From Clostridia bacterium (GTDB lineage Bacteria > Bacillota > Clostridia > Oscillospirales > Acutalibacteraceae): a DNA stretch of 64,000 nt. The stretch lies in the NCBI GenBank assembly GCA_017473435.1, contig JAFULG010000069.1, positions 1 through 64,000 of the forward strand, in the 5' to 3' direction. The number at the start of each line of letters is the position of its first letter. The first letter of the stretch is position 1. The notes beneath the pieces are model-generated. The model saw only the letters and a program-made list of their open reading frames with translations. It made no database searches and had not been told where the DNA came from. Shown here piece after piece: positions 16,911 through 25,286 of this stretch. The position numbers and the translations under genes were made by a program.

Positions 16911-19013
16911 TTACTCCTTTTCCAAAACAATAATTTTTGATTCAAGGGTTCCGCCCATTTCAAAGCCGAGACCTACATTCATAAGATAGTCGCCGCCGTA
17001 GTTTTCTTCCTTATTGTCATATTTAACGGTGTAGCGTGCAAGTCCGTCAAGTCCCTTAAGGCGGACATGATAAAACTTTTCGTTGAAGAAGGTGTTGACG
17101 CTCTTGCAAAGGAAGAGAACGCTCTGATTGTCCTTTACATATTGATTGGCATAAAGGTGGTCATTCTCAAAATCTGCAAGGCGGTAAAGTCTGCCGAACT
17201 GAACGGTTTCACGGATTTCCTTGTAAAGGGCAATATATCTGCGATGAAGCTCAAGCTCCTCCTCGTTGTACTTAAGCAGGTTTCCGCCGATGGAAAGTGA
17301 GCCCTGCATTGTAACATTGAAGCGGTAGTCAAAATCCCTCGGACGTGACCGTCTGTTTGTGTCTGTTACCCAGGCACGCATGCACTTGATGGGATAAAGC
17401 AGGGAGAAGCCGTGCTGAATTTCAAGGCGGTCAATAGGGTCGGTATTGTCGCTTGTCCATACCATATCAAAGTGAGAGAGTGCACCGTAGTCAACTCTGC
17501 CGCCGCCGGATGCGCAGCATTCAAGCTGAAGGCCGGGGTGCTTTTCTTTAAGTCGGTCGGCAATTTCGTAAACTGCCTTTACGTGGCGGTACCACAGCTC
17601 CTGCGGATTTTCAAGGTTTTCACCGCCTGTCTGCGAGTAGGCTCTGTTCATATCCCATTTGATGTAGCTGATATCGTACTCGCAAAGCATATCGTCCATT
17701 ACACGGAACACGAATTCCTGTACCTCGGGCTTTGTGAGGTTGAGCACTAATTGGTGACGAAGAAGGTCGGCATCTCTTGTATCGTAGTGATAAGCCCATT
17801 CGGGATGTGTGCGGAAAAGGTCGCTGTCGGGGTTAACCATTTCAGGCTCAAACCATAAGCCGAAGCGCATACCGAGACTCTTGACCTTGTCGATGAGGGG
17901 CTTTAGTCCGTTGGGGAATTTTACTTTGTTAACGTACCAGTCACCCAGACCTGCCCAATCGTCCTTACGCTCACCGAACCAACCGTCGTCCATAACAAAC
18001 AGCTCACAGCCGATGTCGGCGGCAAGCTCAGCAAGCTTCTGCTGACCCTCGCAGCTTACATCAAAGAAGGTTGCCTCCCAGCTGTTGTAAAGCACAGGCA
18101 GGGAAGCCTTGTTGAAGCTCTTGGGAAGAATATGCTCTACGGCATAGGCGTTCATCTGGTTGCTCATTTCGGAAAAGCCCTTTGTGTAGCCACAGTAAAC
18201 CGAGGGTGCATCGAATTCCTCACCGGGCTTAAGGGTGTAGGAAAAATCAAAATCGTTTATGCCGATAACTGCTCTTGTTCTGCCTGTAAAGTCACGGGCG
18301 ATTTCTACCTTGTAGTTTCCTGACCAGGCAAGTGCACCGAAGAAGACATCGCCCTCGTCCTCGGTGGCATTCTGTGAAAGAATAAATACGGGGTTATGGG
18401 TGTGGTTGCTGCCGCCCTTACGGTTTTCGTAGGTAAGCACACCGTTTTTTACGGCAGTATCCTCTCTGTAAAACTCTGCTGCCCAGGAGCCGTTGAAGTT
18501 TGTTGAGGAGTAGGGACGAAGTGAGGGCAGATTGAATTCGCCTGAAGCAACTTTGTTGAGTGTGATTACATTTTCACTCTTGTTTCTGAGCTTTACAAAG
18601 CGCTCAATAACATCTGTACCTTCCCTGAGTCTGTAAAAGAGTGAAGCCTCAAGGCCGTAGTGCTTGTCTTCAAGGATAATTTCAAGCAAAAAGGTGTCCT
18701 CGTTTTCAAAAGTAACCTCAAAATCCTTATATAAAAGCTGTGCTTCACGGCATTTGTCTGCATAGGTGACAACAAGGGCGGGGGTGCGGTAGCAGGTGCC
18801 GCCGTAGGGGATATATTCTGTTTTACCGTAGTCCCTTGCGGAGTGGTTGGAATTCTTATCCCAAGAGGTGTAGGTGGATTTGTAGTCGTTGACGTCAGCG
18901 CATTTTCTGCCCCAATGCTCGTGGCCTAAAACGCCTGTGCAGTCAACTGCCATAACATAATGTGTGTTTTCCGTTTCAAGTATAAATACTCCGTTATTTT
19001 CAAGTATAAGCAT
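16911..19013 (-). CDS. GH36 alpha-galactosidase
   Basis: The 700-aa enzyme is full length for GH36. It has an N-terminal beta-supersandwich (1-300), MDDGWFG (341-347), YIKWDMNR with nucleophile Asp454, ECCASGGGRVDYG (498-510) and WTSDNTDP with acid/base Asp522. It hydrolyses terminal alpha-1,6-galactose in raffinose-family oligosaccharides or galactomannan. There is no signal peptide, so it is cytoplasmic. It starts 4 bp after the GNAT gene with a GGAG site. Confidence 0.93.
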   Translation of the reverse strand: MLILENNGVFILETENTHYVMAVDCTGVLGHEHWGRKCADVNDYKSTYTSWDKNSNHSARDYGKTEYIPYGGTCYRTPALVVTYADKCREAQLLYKDFEVTFENEDTFLLEIILEDKHYGLEASLFYRLREGTDVIERFVKLRNKSENVITLNKVASGEFNLPSLRPYSSTNFNGSWAAEFYREDTAVKNGVLTYENRKGGSNHTHNPVFILSQNATEDEGDVFFGALAWSGNYKVEIARDFTGRTRAVIGINDFDFSYTLKPGEEFDAPSVYCGYTKGFSEMSNQMNAYAVEHILPKSFNKASLPVLYNSWEATFFDVSCEGQQKLAELAADIGCELFVMDDGWFGERKDDWAGLGDWYVNKVKFPNGLKPLIDKVKSLGMRFGLWFEPEMVNPDSDLFRTHPEWAYHYDTRDADLLRHQLVLNLTKPEVQEFVFRVMDDMLCEYDISYIKWDMNRAYSQTGGENLENPQELWYRHVKAVYEIADRLKEKHPGLQLECCASGGGRVDYGALSHFDMVWTSDNTDPIDRLEIQHGFSLLYPIKCMRAWVTDTNRRSRPRDFDYRFNVTMQGSLSIGGNLLKYNEEELELHRRYIALYKEIRETVQFGRLYRLADFENDHLYANQYVKDNQSVLFLCKSVNTFFNEKFYHVRLKGLDGLARYTVKYDNKEENYGGDYLMNVGLGFEMGGTLESKIIVLEKE

Positions 19014-19017
19014 AATT

Positions 19018-19605
19018 TTATTCTCCTTCGTACATCATATACCAGTTATCAATGTTTTCCTTTTCCCAATGGTCGTGCTTTATAACCTTAAAGCCGAGCT
19101 TTTCGTAAAATTTTATGTTTTCGGGATTCTGTGCTTCAAGTCCAAGCTTGTATCCCTGAGGCACAAGGTCGGCAATACCTTTTCTGATAAGCGCCGTTGC
19201 AATGCCCTTGCCCTGATGCTGAGGGTCAACAAAAACGGGGGAGATAATGTAGCAGTCCTCAGGGAAAACCTTAACGTCAAGGTGTCCGTAGGCTGAAAGA
19301 GTTTTTATTGTGTTTGGCAGATAAAGGGCAAGAAAAATATAGTTCGGGCACATTAGAAAGTCAAAAATATCATATTCGTTATGAGCCTTTCGCCATATGC
19401 AGATGCCTCTTTTCTCCTCATCCTCGTAAATGATATCCTCACGGTTTGAGGTGGAAAGACGCTCCATCATAAAATGATAGACATATTTTTTTCTGATTTT
19501 TTCGTTTTTGGTGGCGTAGGAATGAACAGGGTCATTCACATAAGCATCTGCCGCCATGCGGGCGTAGTATTTGAGTTCTTTTCTTGTCAAAGGGCGTTTT
19601 TTCAT
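19018..19605 (-). CDS. GNAT family N-acetyltransferase
   Basis: The 195-aa protein has the GNAT acetyl-CoA signature VFVDPQHQGKGIATALI (QGKGIA pyrophosphate loop) and the C-terminal ENIKFYEKLGFKVI motif. The acceptor cannot be read from sequence. It lies inside the glycan operon, 17 bp after an alpha/beta hydrolase and 4 bp before the alpha-galactosidase. Confidence 0.85.
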   Translation of the reverse strand: MKKRPLTRKELKYYARMAADAYVNDPVHSYATKNEKIRKKYVYHFMMERLSTSNREDIIYEDEEKRGICIWRKAHNEYDIFDFLMCPNYIFLALYLPNTIKTLSAYGHLDVKVFPEDCYIISPVFVDPQHQGKGIATALIRKGIADLVPQGYKLGLEAQNPENIKFYEKLGFKVIKHDHWEKENIDNWYMMYEGE

Positions 19606-19622
19606 GATTTTTCTCCGATATA

Positions 19623-20555
19623 TCAGTAAGTATTTTTGTTTATAAAGTCTTCAATTGTGCTCCAGTAAAGCGCGGGGTCTGTTGCGGCACACTGTGCGTG
19701 GCCTGCGTTTTCAATTACAAGCCGTTCCTTGGGACAGCCTGCATTATTGTAAAGTATATCCAGCATATAAAAGGGTACAAAGGTGTCTGCACTTCCGTGG
19801 ATGAAAAGTGTGGGAGTGCGGCTTCTTTTTACTGCCTCAACGCAGCTTGCGTCCCTAAAGGAGTAGCCGCCCTTAAGCTCGCACACAACGGAAGCGCTGT
19901 CAACAATGGGAAAGTCGGGCAAAAAGGGGACATACCCTCTGATTGTACAGCCTATCTGCTCATAAACACGGCTGTAGGCACAGTCGGAAACAACCGCCTT
20001 TACATTGTCAGGCAGGTCAGCTTCTCCGCTTGTGAAAAGCACCGTTGCCGCACCCATTGAAAGTCCGTAAAGAATAATTTCCGCCTCGGGATTTATGCGG
20101 AGAATTTCATTTATCCATTGAATTATATCTCTTTTTTCAAGGTAGCCCATGCCGATAAGATTTCCTCCGCTTTTTCCGTGAGCCCGTGCGTCAACGGCAA
20201 GCACGGAGATATTCATATCGTAAAGGCATTTTGCAAAGTAGGACATATCCGTTGCCTTGCTCCTGTAGCCGTGGCAGACGATGGCATATCTGTCGTTCGA
20301 AAGGGGATTTTCCGCAAGGTAGCCATGTAAAGTAATTCCGCCGTCAGTATTGAGATACATTCCGACAGAGTTTTCCTCCAGCCAGGTTTTGTTTTCGCTC
20401 ATGCTTCCGCTGAAAACGGAGTTATCAGCCTGCGGACTGTCGGTACGCACAAGGGCGATGCGGTGAATAAAGCTGCCCATGGCAAAAAATCCGCCTGTAC
20501 CGATTACACAAAGTACAAGATAAAGGATAATCAAGGTTTTAAAAAACTTTTTCAT
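19623..20555 (-). CDS. Membrane-anchored alpha/beta hydrolase
   Basis: The 310-aa protein has an N-terminal membrane helix (about 5-28) and an alpha/beta hydrolase domain. Seen are CHGYRSKATDM (oxyanion HG), GLSMGAA (nucleophile Ser), GSADTFVPF (Asp region) and a C-terminal NAGHAQC (His). It resembles YqkD-type serine hydrolases with the catalytic domain outside the membrane. The substrate is unknown. It sits 10 bp after the Nudix gene. Confidence 0.8.
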   Translation of the reverse strand: MKKFFKTLIILYLVLCVIGTGGFFAMGSFIHRIALVRTDSPQADNSVFSGSMSENKTWLEENSVGMYLNTDGGITLHGYLAENPLSNDRYAIVCHGYRSKATDMSYFAKCLYDMNISVLAVDARAHGKSGGNLIGMGYLEKRDIIQWINEILRINPEAEIILYGLSMGAATVLFTSGEADLPDNVKAVVSDCAYSRVYEQIGCTIRGYVPFLPDFPIVDSASVVCELKGGYSFRDASCVEAVKRSRTPTLFIHGSADTFVPFYMLDILYNNAGCPKERLVIENAGHAQCAATDPALYWSTIEDFINKNTY

Positions 20556-20565
20556 ATATGTCGCC

Positions 20566-20970
20566 TCACAGAGAGCAATTTTTCATAATCTTCTCCAGTA
20601 TATCCTTATCCGCAGGACAGAATTCGTACTGCGGTATTTCCTCGGGGGTTATCCACTTTATGTCATTATGCTCAAGCATTTTTACCGTGCCTTCTGCTAT
20701 TGTGCAGTTGAAAAGTGTAAGGTGAATAAAAATATCGGGGTATTCGTGGTCGACCTCGAAGAACACATCGCCGACAGAAACGGTTATGTCAAGTTCTTCC
20801 CTGCATTCACGGATGAGAGCTTCCTCTTTTGTCTCACCCTCCTCGGTTTTGCCGCCGACGAATTCCCATTGAAGGGCTCTTGTTTTATTTAAAGGGCGTT
20901 GACAAATCATAAATTTATCCCCGTCCCAAATAAGTGCCGCCACAACATGACGGAATGGCTTTGAAAGCAT
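20566..20970 (-). CDS. Nudix hydrolase (MutT-like)
   Basis: The 134-aa protein has a complete Nudix box (GGKTEEGETKEEAL followed by RECREELDI), matching Gx5Ex7REUxEExGU. The short size and CQRPLNKTRALQWEFVGGK context are typical of MutT-type nucleoside-triphosphate pyrophosphohydrolases. It is the first gene of the nine-gene unit, with a GAGGTGG site and promoter at 20988-21016. Its presence with glycosidases may only reflect promoter sharing. Confidence 0.87.
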   Translation of the reverse strand: MLSKPFRHVVAALIWDGDKFMICQRPLNKTRALQWEFVGGKTEEGETKEEALIRECREELDITVSVGDVFFEVDHEYPDIFIHLTLFNCTIAEGTVKMLEHNDIKWITPEEIPQYEFCPADKDILEKIMKNCSL

Positions 20971-20987
20971 AATACCACCTCAGAGTA

Positions 20988-21016
20988 ATAATACATAAAA
21001 AGTAGCGGTTTGTAAA
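20988..21016 (-). promoter_or_regulatory. Promoter of the nine-gene glycan operon
   Basis: On the minus strand, TTTACA (21011-21016) and TATTAT (20988-20993) are separated by 17 bp, about 20 bp before the Nudix start. No other promoter of this quality is evident inside the operon. Confidence 0.6.
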
Positions 21017-21025
21017 GAAAAAACA

Positions 21026-21061
21026 ACAAAAAACCGACACCTTATTCAAAAAGATGTCGGT
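21026..21061 (-). terminator. Terminator of the kinase gene
   Basis: On the minus strand, ACCGACA pairs with TGTCGGT around an A/T-rich loop, and TTTTTTG follows. It ends the kinase transcript just before the glycan operon promoter. Confidence 0.8.
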
Positions 21062-21079
21062 TTGTGATAACTGCTGAAA

Positions 21080-22951
21080 TCAGCTGTTGACTCTTACCTG
21101 AGCGCCGAGGCTGATTGATTTGTCCGTTGAAACTGCGCCGTCCTCGAACAATACAAAATACTGATAGGTCTCGGGGTCAAAGTTGAAGTATTCGTCGTTA
21201 ACCTTAAGGAAGCAGGAGATTGAGCCGTCCGAGCCTGAAACGAGGGTTGCATCGGCAGTTGAAGTACCCATAACTCTTGCATCGCTCATAATGTAAACAG
21301 TAACATAGCCTTCGTTGAATTTAGGAGAGGAGCCTTCAAGACCCTCCATTTTAATTGTTACATCCTTGCCGTTTCCGAAGCCGGTTGCAACGGAGAGATT
21401 TACTGATGTGTAAACTCTGCCCTGAGTGTCCGTGCTGCCTTCAACGTTGGGGCTGTAAACAAAGTTGGGCTCGGTATATCCGGGTACGGTAGGCTCTTCT
21501 GAGGGAGCTGTTGTCTGCTGTGTTGTGGGAAGGGTTGTAGTTGTGTTGGAGATAGCCTGAGAAGTGCCTGCCATAGTGGTTGTGCCTACGGTAACAGGTG
21601 AAGGCTTGGTGGTTGTGGGCGCTGTGGTAGTTGTAGTGGTTGTTGTCGTTGCGGTAGTGGTGGTAGCTGTTGTTGTGGAGGTTGTCGGGCCCGTTGTCTG
21701 CTCTCCGAAGGTGATAGCAGAGGTCGTGGTTGTAGTGGTGGTTTCCTTTTTATCGGAGCCGCCCTTTGCAACAAGACCTATAGCAACAGCAAGAACAATC
21801 ACAAGACCGATTATAATGAAGTACCACTTCTTGTTAACCTTTTCGCCTTCCTGAATGTCCTCTTCATCTTCAGCGAAAGCCTCGGCAAAGTCCTCTCTTT
21901 CATCCTCGCTTGCTTCGTTGCGGATGTGAGCTCTTTTAGCGTGAAGAGGAGTATCCTCGCTTTGAAGGTGGTAGGGATTGATAGGCTTGGGAGCTACAGG
22001 TTTAATGGGCACGGGAGGAGCGTAAACCTCGGGCTCTGCCTGTGCAGGAGGCTCATAGAGGTAGTTGCTTTCAAGTGATGCTGCGAAAATTGCAGGGTCA
22101 AGATAACGCTCGTGAGCACGGTAAGCCGTAGCCTTGTAAATTACACCTGCAAGCTGTTGGGTTGCATTTGAGGGTGCAGGGAGAAGGTCGCCTCTCATTC
22201 TTCTTGCAAAGGCGGTTTCTCTGTCTTCCATTGAAACCGGTGCAGGATAAGGGGGGAGGAAGGGGAGTCGGTTGTTGTTAAGTAGCTTGTATATAAGAAT
22301 ACCCAGAGAGTAAATATCTGAGCTTATATCAATGGGAGCCTTGGTGTAAAGCTCGGGAGCGATATATGAGGAAGTGATTTTATCCTCGCCGAAGCGTCCT
22401 TTGCATACGCCGAAATCTCCGAGCTTGAAGTTGCCGTATTTGTCAACGTAAACATTTTCAGGCTTTACCTCGTGGTGTATGATGCCCACCTCTCGGAAGC
22501 CTTCAAGAGCGCAGCAAAGGTCTGCACCGATTCTGATGACGTCATTCTGGGTTGCCGAATCAACCTTAAGGTAATCGCTTAATGGGCGAAGCAGCTCTGT
22601 AAGAATTACAAGGTAAAAGCAGGAGCTTTCCTTGATAATCTGATAATTGTCAAAGCGGACAATGTTTTTATTGTCGCGCAGCATAAGCATTTTTTCCATG
22701 TTCAGTCTTACGGATTTTTCGACTTCGTCAAGATACTGCTGAACATTCTGATATATTCCCGAGGAAATTACACGGCTTAATTCTTCGTTGCCGGCAGGGA
22801 AGCGGATTGTCTTAAGACACTGATGACGAACCTTGCCGTCCTCGATTCTGCTCACCTTGAAAACCTTTGAAAATCTGCCCTCGGCAATTTTGCTGTCTAC
22901 AGTCCATACCCCGAAAAAGGGCTCATAGCCTTTGAGCTTTTCTACGGTCAT
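21080..22951 (-). CDS. Receptor-like Hanks-type Ser/Thr kinase with altered HRD motif
   Basis: The 623-aa protein has a kinase domain (about 12-290), an acidic linker, one membrane helix (about 376-396), a Thr-rich stalk (404-450) and a C-terminal extracellular beta-rich domain. Lys47 (QCLKTI) fits the ATP lysine, DFG is intact (179-181) and APE is at 198-200. The catalytic loop reads HHEVKPEN (159-166), so the usual HRD Asp is replaced by Glu161. The codons CAC CAC GAG are clear. No PASTA domains or partner phosphatase are seen nearby. It is transcribed alone from 23015-23043. The ligand and targets are unknown. Confidence 0.85.
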   Translation of the reverse strand: MTVEKLKGYEPFFGVWTVDSKIAEGRFSKVFKVSRIEDGKVRHQCLKTIRFPAGNEELSRVISSGIYQNVQQYLDEVEKSVRLNMEKMLMLRDNKNIVRFDNYQIIKESSCFYLVILTELLRPLSDYLKVDSATQNDVIRIGADLCCALEGFREVGIIHHEVKPENVYVDKYGNFKLGDFGVCKGRFGEDKITSSYIAPELYTKAPIDISSDIYSLGILIYKLLNNNRLPFLPPYPAPVSMEDRETAFARRMRGDLLPAPSNATQQLAGVIYKATAYRAHERYLDPAIFAASLESNYLYEPPAQAEPEVYAPPVPIKPVAPKPINPYHLQSEDTPLHAKRAHIRNEASEDEREDFAEAFAEDEEDIQEGEKVNKKWYFIIIGLVIVLAVAIGLVAKGGSDKKETTTTTTTSAITFGEQTTGPTTSTTTATTTTATTTTTTTTTAPTTTKPSPVTVGTTTMAGTSQAISNTTTTLPTTQQTTAPSEEPTVPGYTEPNFVYSPNVEGSTDTQGRVYTSVNLSVATGFGNGKDVTIKMEGLEGSSPKFNEGYVTVYIMSDARVMGTSTADATLVSGSDGSISCFLKVNDEYFNFDPETYQYFVLFEDGAVSTDKSISLGAQVRVNS

Positions 22952-23014
22952 ATTTTCAACTCCTTTATAGCAGGGGATGCTTTATTAACCCTACGATAAT
23001 ATACATTATATTAT

Positions 23015-23043
23015 ATGATAGCATTTTTATGCTTTTTAGTCAA
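23015..23043 (-). promoter_or_regulatory. Promoter of the kinase gene
   Basis: On the minus strand, TTGACT (23038-23043) and TATCAT (23015-23020) are separated by 17 bp. It lies between the DUF1653 stop and the kinase start. Confidence 0.65.
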
Positions 23044-23054
23044 GTTAAGGCGCT

Positions 23055-23267
23055 TTAATCCTCAATTTTACGGAAGCGTTCAAAAACCTCTCCGTCCCGT
23101 TCAACGGCTTCGTTCCACATTGATGCCGGCCTTATCCAGAGTCCGCCTTCACCGTAAAGTGCCTTATAAACAACGTATTCCTCTAGGGTTTCGCTGTGAC
23201 GTGCAGTTCCGATTACCTCATATTCGTTGCCCTTGAAGTGGCGGTATCTGCCCTTTTCAATATCCAT
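23055..23267 (-). CDS. DUF1653 family protein
   Basis: The 70-aa protein matches DUF1653: an N-terminal GRYRHFKGNEYEVIGTARHSET block, the YVVYKALYGEGGLWIRP core and a final ERFRKIE. The family is a small all-beta protein without an assigned reaction. An AAGGAG site precedes the ATG by 8 bases. It stands alone between the kinase promoter and a repeat-filled gap. Confidence 0.88.
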   Translation of the reverse strand: MDIEKGRYRHFKGNEYEVIGTARHSETLEEYVVYKALYGEGGLWIRPASMWNEAVERDGEVFERFRKIED

Positions 23268-23309
23268 AAGTATACTCCTTTTTGTTTAAATCTAATATAA
23301 AAAGTGTAT

Positions 23310-23331
23310 GGGACGCCCCGTGTGGCGTCCC
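23310..23331. repeat. GGGACGCC hairpin, part of the GTAGGGG-type repeat family
   Basis: GGGACGCC and GGCGTCCC pair around CCGTGT, and GGGCGACCACACGGGG follows at 23354-23369. The same GGGACGCC/GGGCGACCAC pieces appear in the element at 47230-47316. On the minus strand the hairpin is followed by a T-rich tract, so it may also end the metallophosphoesterase transcript. Confidence 0.6.
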
Positions 23332-23371
23332 TGTAAAAGCGGCTATGTGCGAGGGCGACCACACGGGGATT

Positions 23372-23583
23372 GACTCTTGCGGTTCCCAAAATTCATAACG
23401 GCTTGAAGCGCCTATGAATTTTGACCGCTGCGTCTCGTCAGCACAAACTCCGCTTATCGTTTTCCTTGCGGAAAAGCTAACCGCTTCGTTGTGCTTCCTC
23501 TTCCCCAAAAAGTCATCGGACTTTTCGGGGGCCCCGAAAAATCGCTTCATCGTCCGCAGGACGAGCTTCGGCGACGATGCTCC
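23372..23583 (+). repeat. Dispersed repeat family 1, copy B (longest copy)
   Basis: It begins GACTCTTGCGGTTCCC like copy A. It contains a 10-bp palindrome CAAAATTCAT/ATGAATTTTG, then ATTTTGACCGCTGCG (23418-23432), a CCCC...GACTTTT-CGGGG hairpin, and a final CATCGTCCGCAGGACG...GACGATG palindrome. With the hairpin at 23310-23331 it fills the 369-bp gap between DUF1653 and the metallophosphoesterase. No gene is supported there. Confidence 0.75.
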
Positions 23584-23636
23584 TACGCAGATTTAACCGT
23601 TATCTCTGCCCTTTGGCACGGCACGCAGGTCGTACC

Positions 23637-25214
23637 TTATTTCATATACTTACCGTACTTCACCTTGTTGACAACAAAGCCGACGCCAAGCCATACAAGG
23701 ATAAGAGGAAGGAAAAGCAGCACAAGAAGTACAAGTGAAATTACAACCGGAAGAGCCTTTTTGCTCTTTATGTAGTTGGTAACCTCTTCCTGCTTCGGGG
23801 GGAAGTTATCGTAAAGATTAAGTACAGCGTCAGCGTCACAGATTCCGCTGTTGTAAAGCAGAGGCTCGACAAGAGCCTGAGCCGAATCAACGCATTTGAG
23901 AATTTTGCCGAGCTTCACACCGAAGAGATTAAGAATGCTGTCAACGATGGAAAGTAAGCCCATAGTGATTTTATACTCGGGAGTTTCGGGTGAATAAGGA
24001 GAGTCTCCGCCGTAGAGATTAGTAACAAGAGATATGATGAAGTCTACAACCTTGCGGTCCTTTATATCCTTGATGTCACTCTTTTTTACCCCGCTTTCTT
24101 TTTTGCAAAGGGCGGCAACGTGACCGATTGTAAGCTTTCTGAGTATTTTTGCAAAGGGCTTGATAATCCAGCCGATTTTATAAATGAGCTCTTCTTTAAC
24201 GCTGAAGGCAGTAACCATTTTTGCGAGAGTCGGAATGTCCGTTGCGGCAGCCTCGATAACTCTGCCTATCATACCGAAGAATTTATCGGCAAGGTGGTCA
24301 CGGAGCTTGCGACCGTTGATTTCACATTCTGAGTCAACCGCCTTTACGTCAATGATTCCCTTTGCAGGATCAAAGGTAACGCTGCGGAAGGTTGCGGGAT
24401 AGCCTACGGCTGCAGCTGTTGTGATATCATAGAAAACCTTACCGCCATCGGTGTGCTTGTAGGAGATATCCTGAATGTGGGTGTGACCGGTGAACATAAA
24501 GGGAACACCCATCTCGGCAAGCTGTTCCATTCTCAGCTCAGGGTCCTTCATAATGTTTCCGCCACCTATAACCTTGTAGAAGGGTGAGGGTGAAAGCATG
24601 GGATGATGGGTCATGGGAATGACAAACTGACCGTGCTCGTGAGCGTCCTTAATCTGCTCGGTTATCCACTCAAAGCAATCCTCGGAAAAACCGCTGCCGT
24701 TCTTGTGGTTGCTGTCATCGTTGAGCGCGAAAAGGCGGTAGCCGTCGCAGAGCTGAACAACGTAGCTCATGCTTTCCTTGTGGTAGGCGATAGCTTCATC
24801 GGGACCGAATTCACGGTACAAATCTGCAAGCTCCTCGCGCTTTACGGCAGGCACGGTAATTACATCGTCGCCTACGAATTTTCTTGTAACGTCACCGTCG
24901 TGGTAATCGTGGGTTGCTGTGATGACATAAACCCTCTTGCCACGCTCCTTGAGTGAACGAAGAAGCTTTATAACGCCCTCGTGAGCTTCAACCTCAGCCT
25001 TTGTGGTAACGTCGCCTGAAACAAGGACAATGTCTGTGTCGTCCTTTGCAAGCTGATCCATAAGTGCGCCGAGAATTTTTTCACAGTTATAAAGGTCGTT
25101 GGGAGTTTTTGCGTTTTCTTTTTCAAAGGCCTTTCCTGTAACGCCTGTTTCTTTTGAATAATAGTGTATGTCTGAAATGATATTAACCTTTAACGGTTTG
25201 TGATTTTCGTACAT
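23637..25214 (-). CDS. Calcineurin-like metallophosphoesterase with C-terminal membrane helix
   Basis: The 525-aa protein has the full set of metal motifs: SDIHYYS (D-x-H), VSGDVT (GD), ATHDYHD (in place of GNHD), MTHHPM and FTGHTHIQ (GHxH). The second half is helical and ends in a strong membrane helix (about 492-517) with a short basic tail, so the enzyme domain is probably on the inner face. The substrate is unknown. THD instead of GNHD is a mild departure from the family. Confidence 0.85.
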   Translation of the reverse strand: MYENHKPLKVNIISDIHYYSKETGVTGKAFEKENAKTPNDLYNCEKILGALMDQLAKDDTDIVLVSGDVTTKAEVEAHEGVIKLLRSLKERGKRVYVITATHDYHDGDVTRKFVGDDVITVPAVKREELADLYREFGPDEAIAYHKESMSYVVQLCDGYRLFALNDDSNHKNGSGFSEDCFEWITEQIKDAHEHGQFVIPMTHHPMLSPSPFYKVIGGGNIMKDPELRMEQLAEMGVPFMFTGHTHIQDISYKHTDGGKVFYDITTAAAVGYPATFRSVTFDPAKGIIDVKAVDSECEINGRKLRDHLADKFFGMIGRVIEAAATDIPTLAKMVTAFSVKEELIYKIGWIIKPFAKILRKLTIGHVAALCKKESGVKKSDIKDIKDRKVVDFIISLVTNLYGGDSPYSPETPEYKITMGLLSIVDSILNLFGVKLGKILKCVDSAQALVEPLLYNSGICDADAVLNLYDNFPPKQEEVTNYIKSKKALPVVISLVLLVLLFLPLILVWLGVGFVVNKVKYGKYMK

Positions 25215-25237
25215 AATCTTTCTCCTTTTGTTTATTT

Positions 25238-25282
25238 CCTCCCCTGAAAGGGGAGGGAGACCGCGATAGCGGCGGAGGGGTG
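25238..25282 (+). repeat. CCTCCCC scaffold repeat with variable hairpin, copy 1
   Basis: CCTCCCCTGAAAGGGGAGG (8-bp stem, GAA loop) is followed by CCGC-gata-GCGG and then CGGAGGGGT. The same layout with a different inner palindrome occurs at 29112-29247 and 49280-49386. It lies between the GH63-like stop and the metallophosphoesterase start. Confidence 0.8.
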
Positions 25283-25286
25283 AACC

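Noticed and set aside
21660..21850. Val-rich plus-strand ORF at 21564-21854
   Set aside because: It is the antisense of the Thr-rich stalk codons of the kinase.
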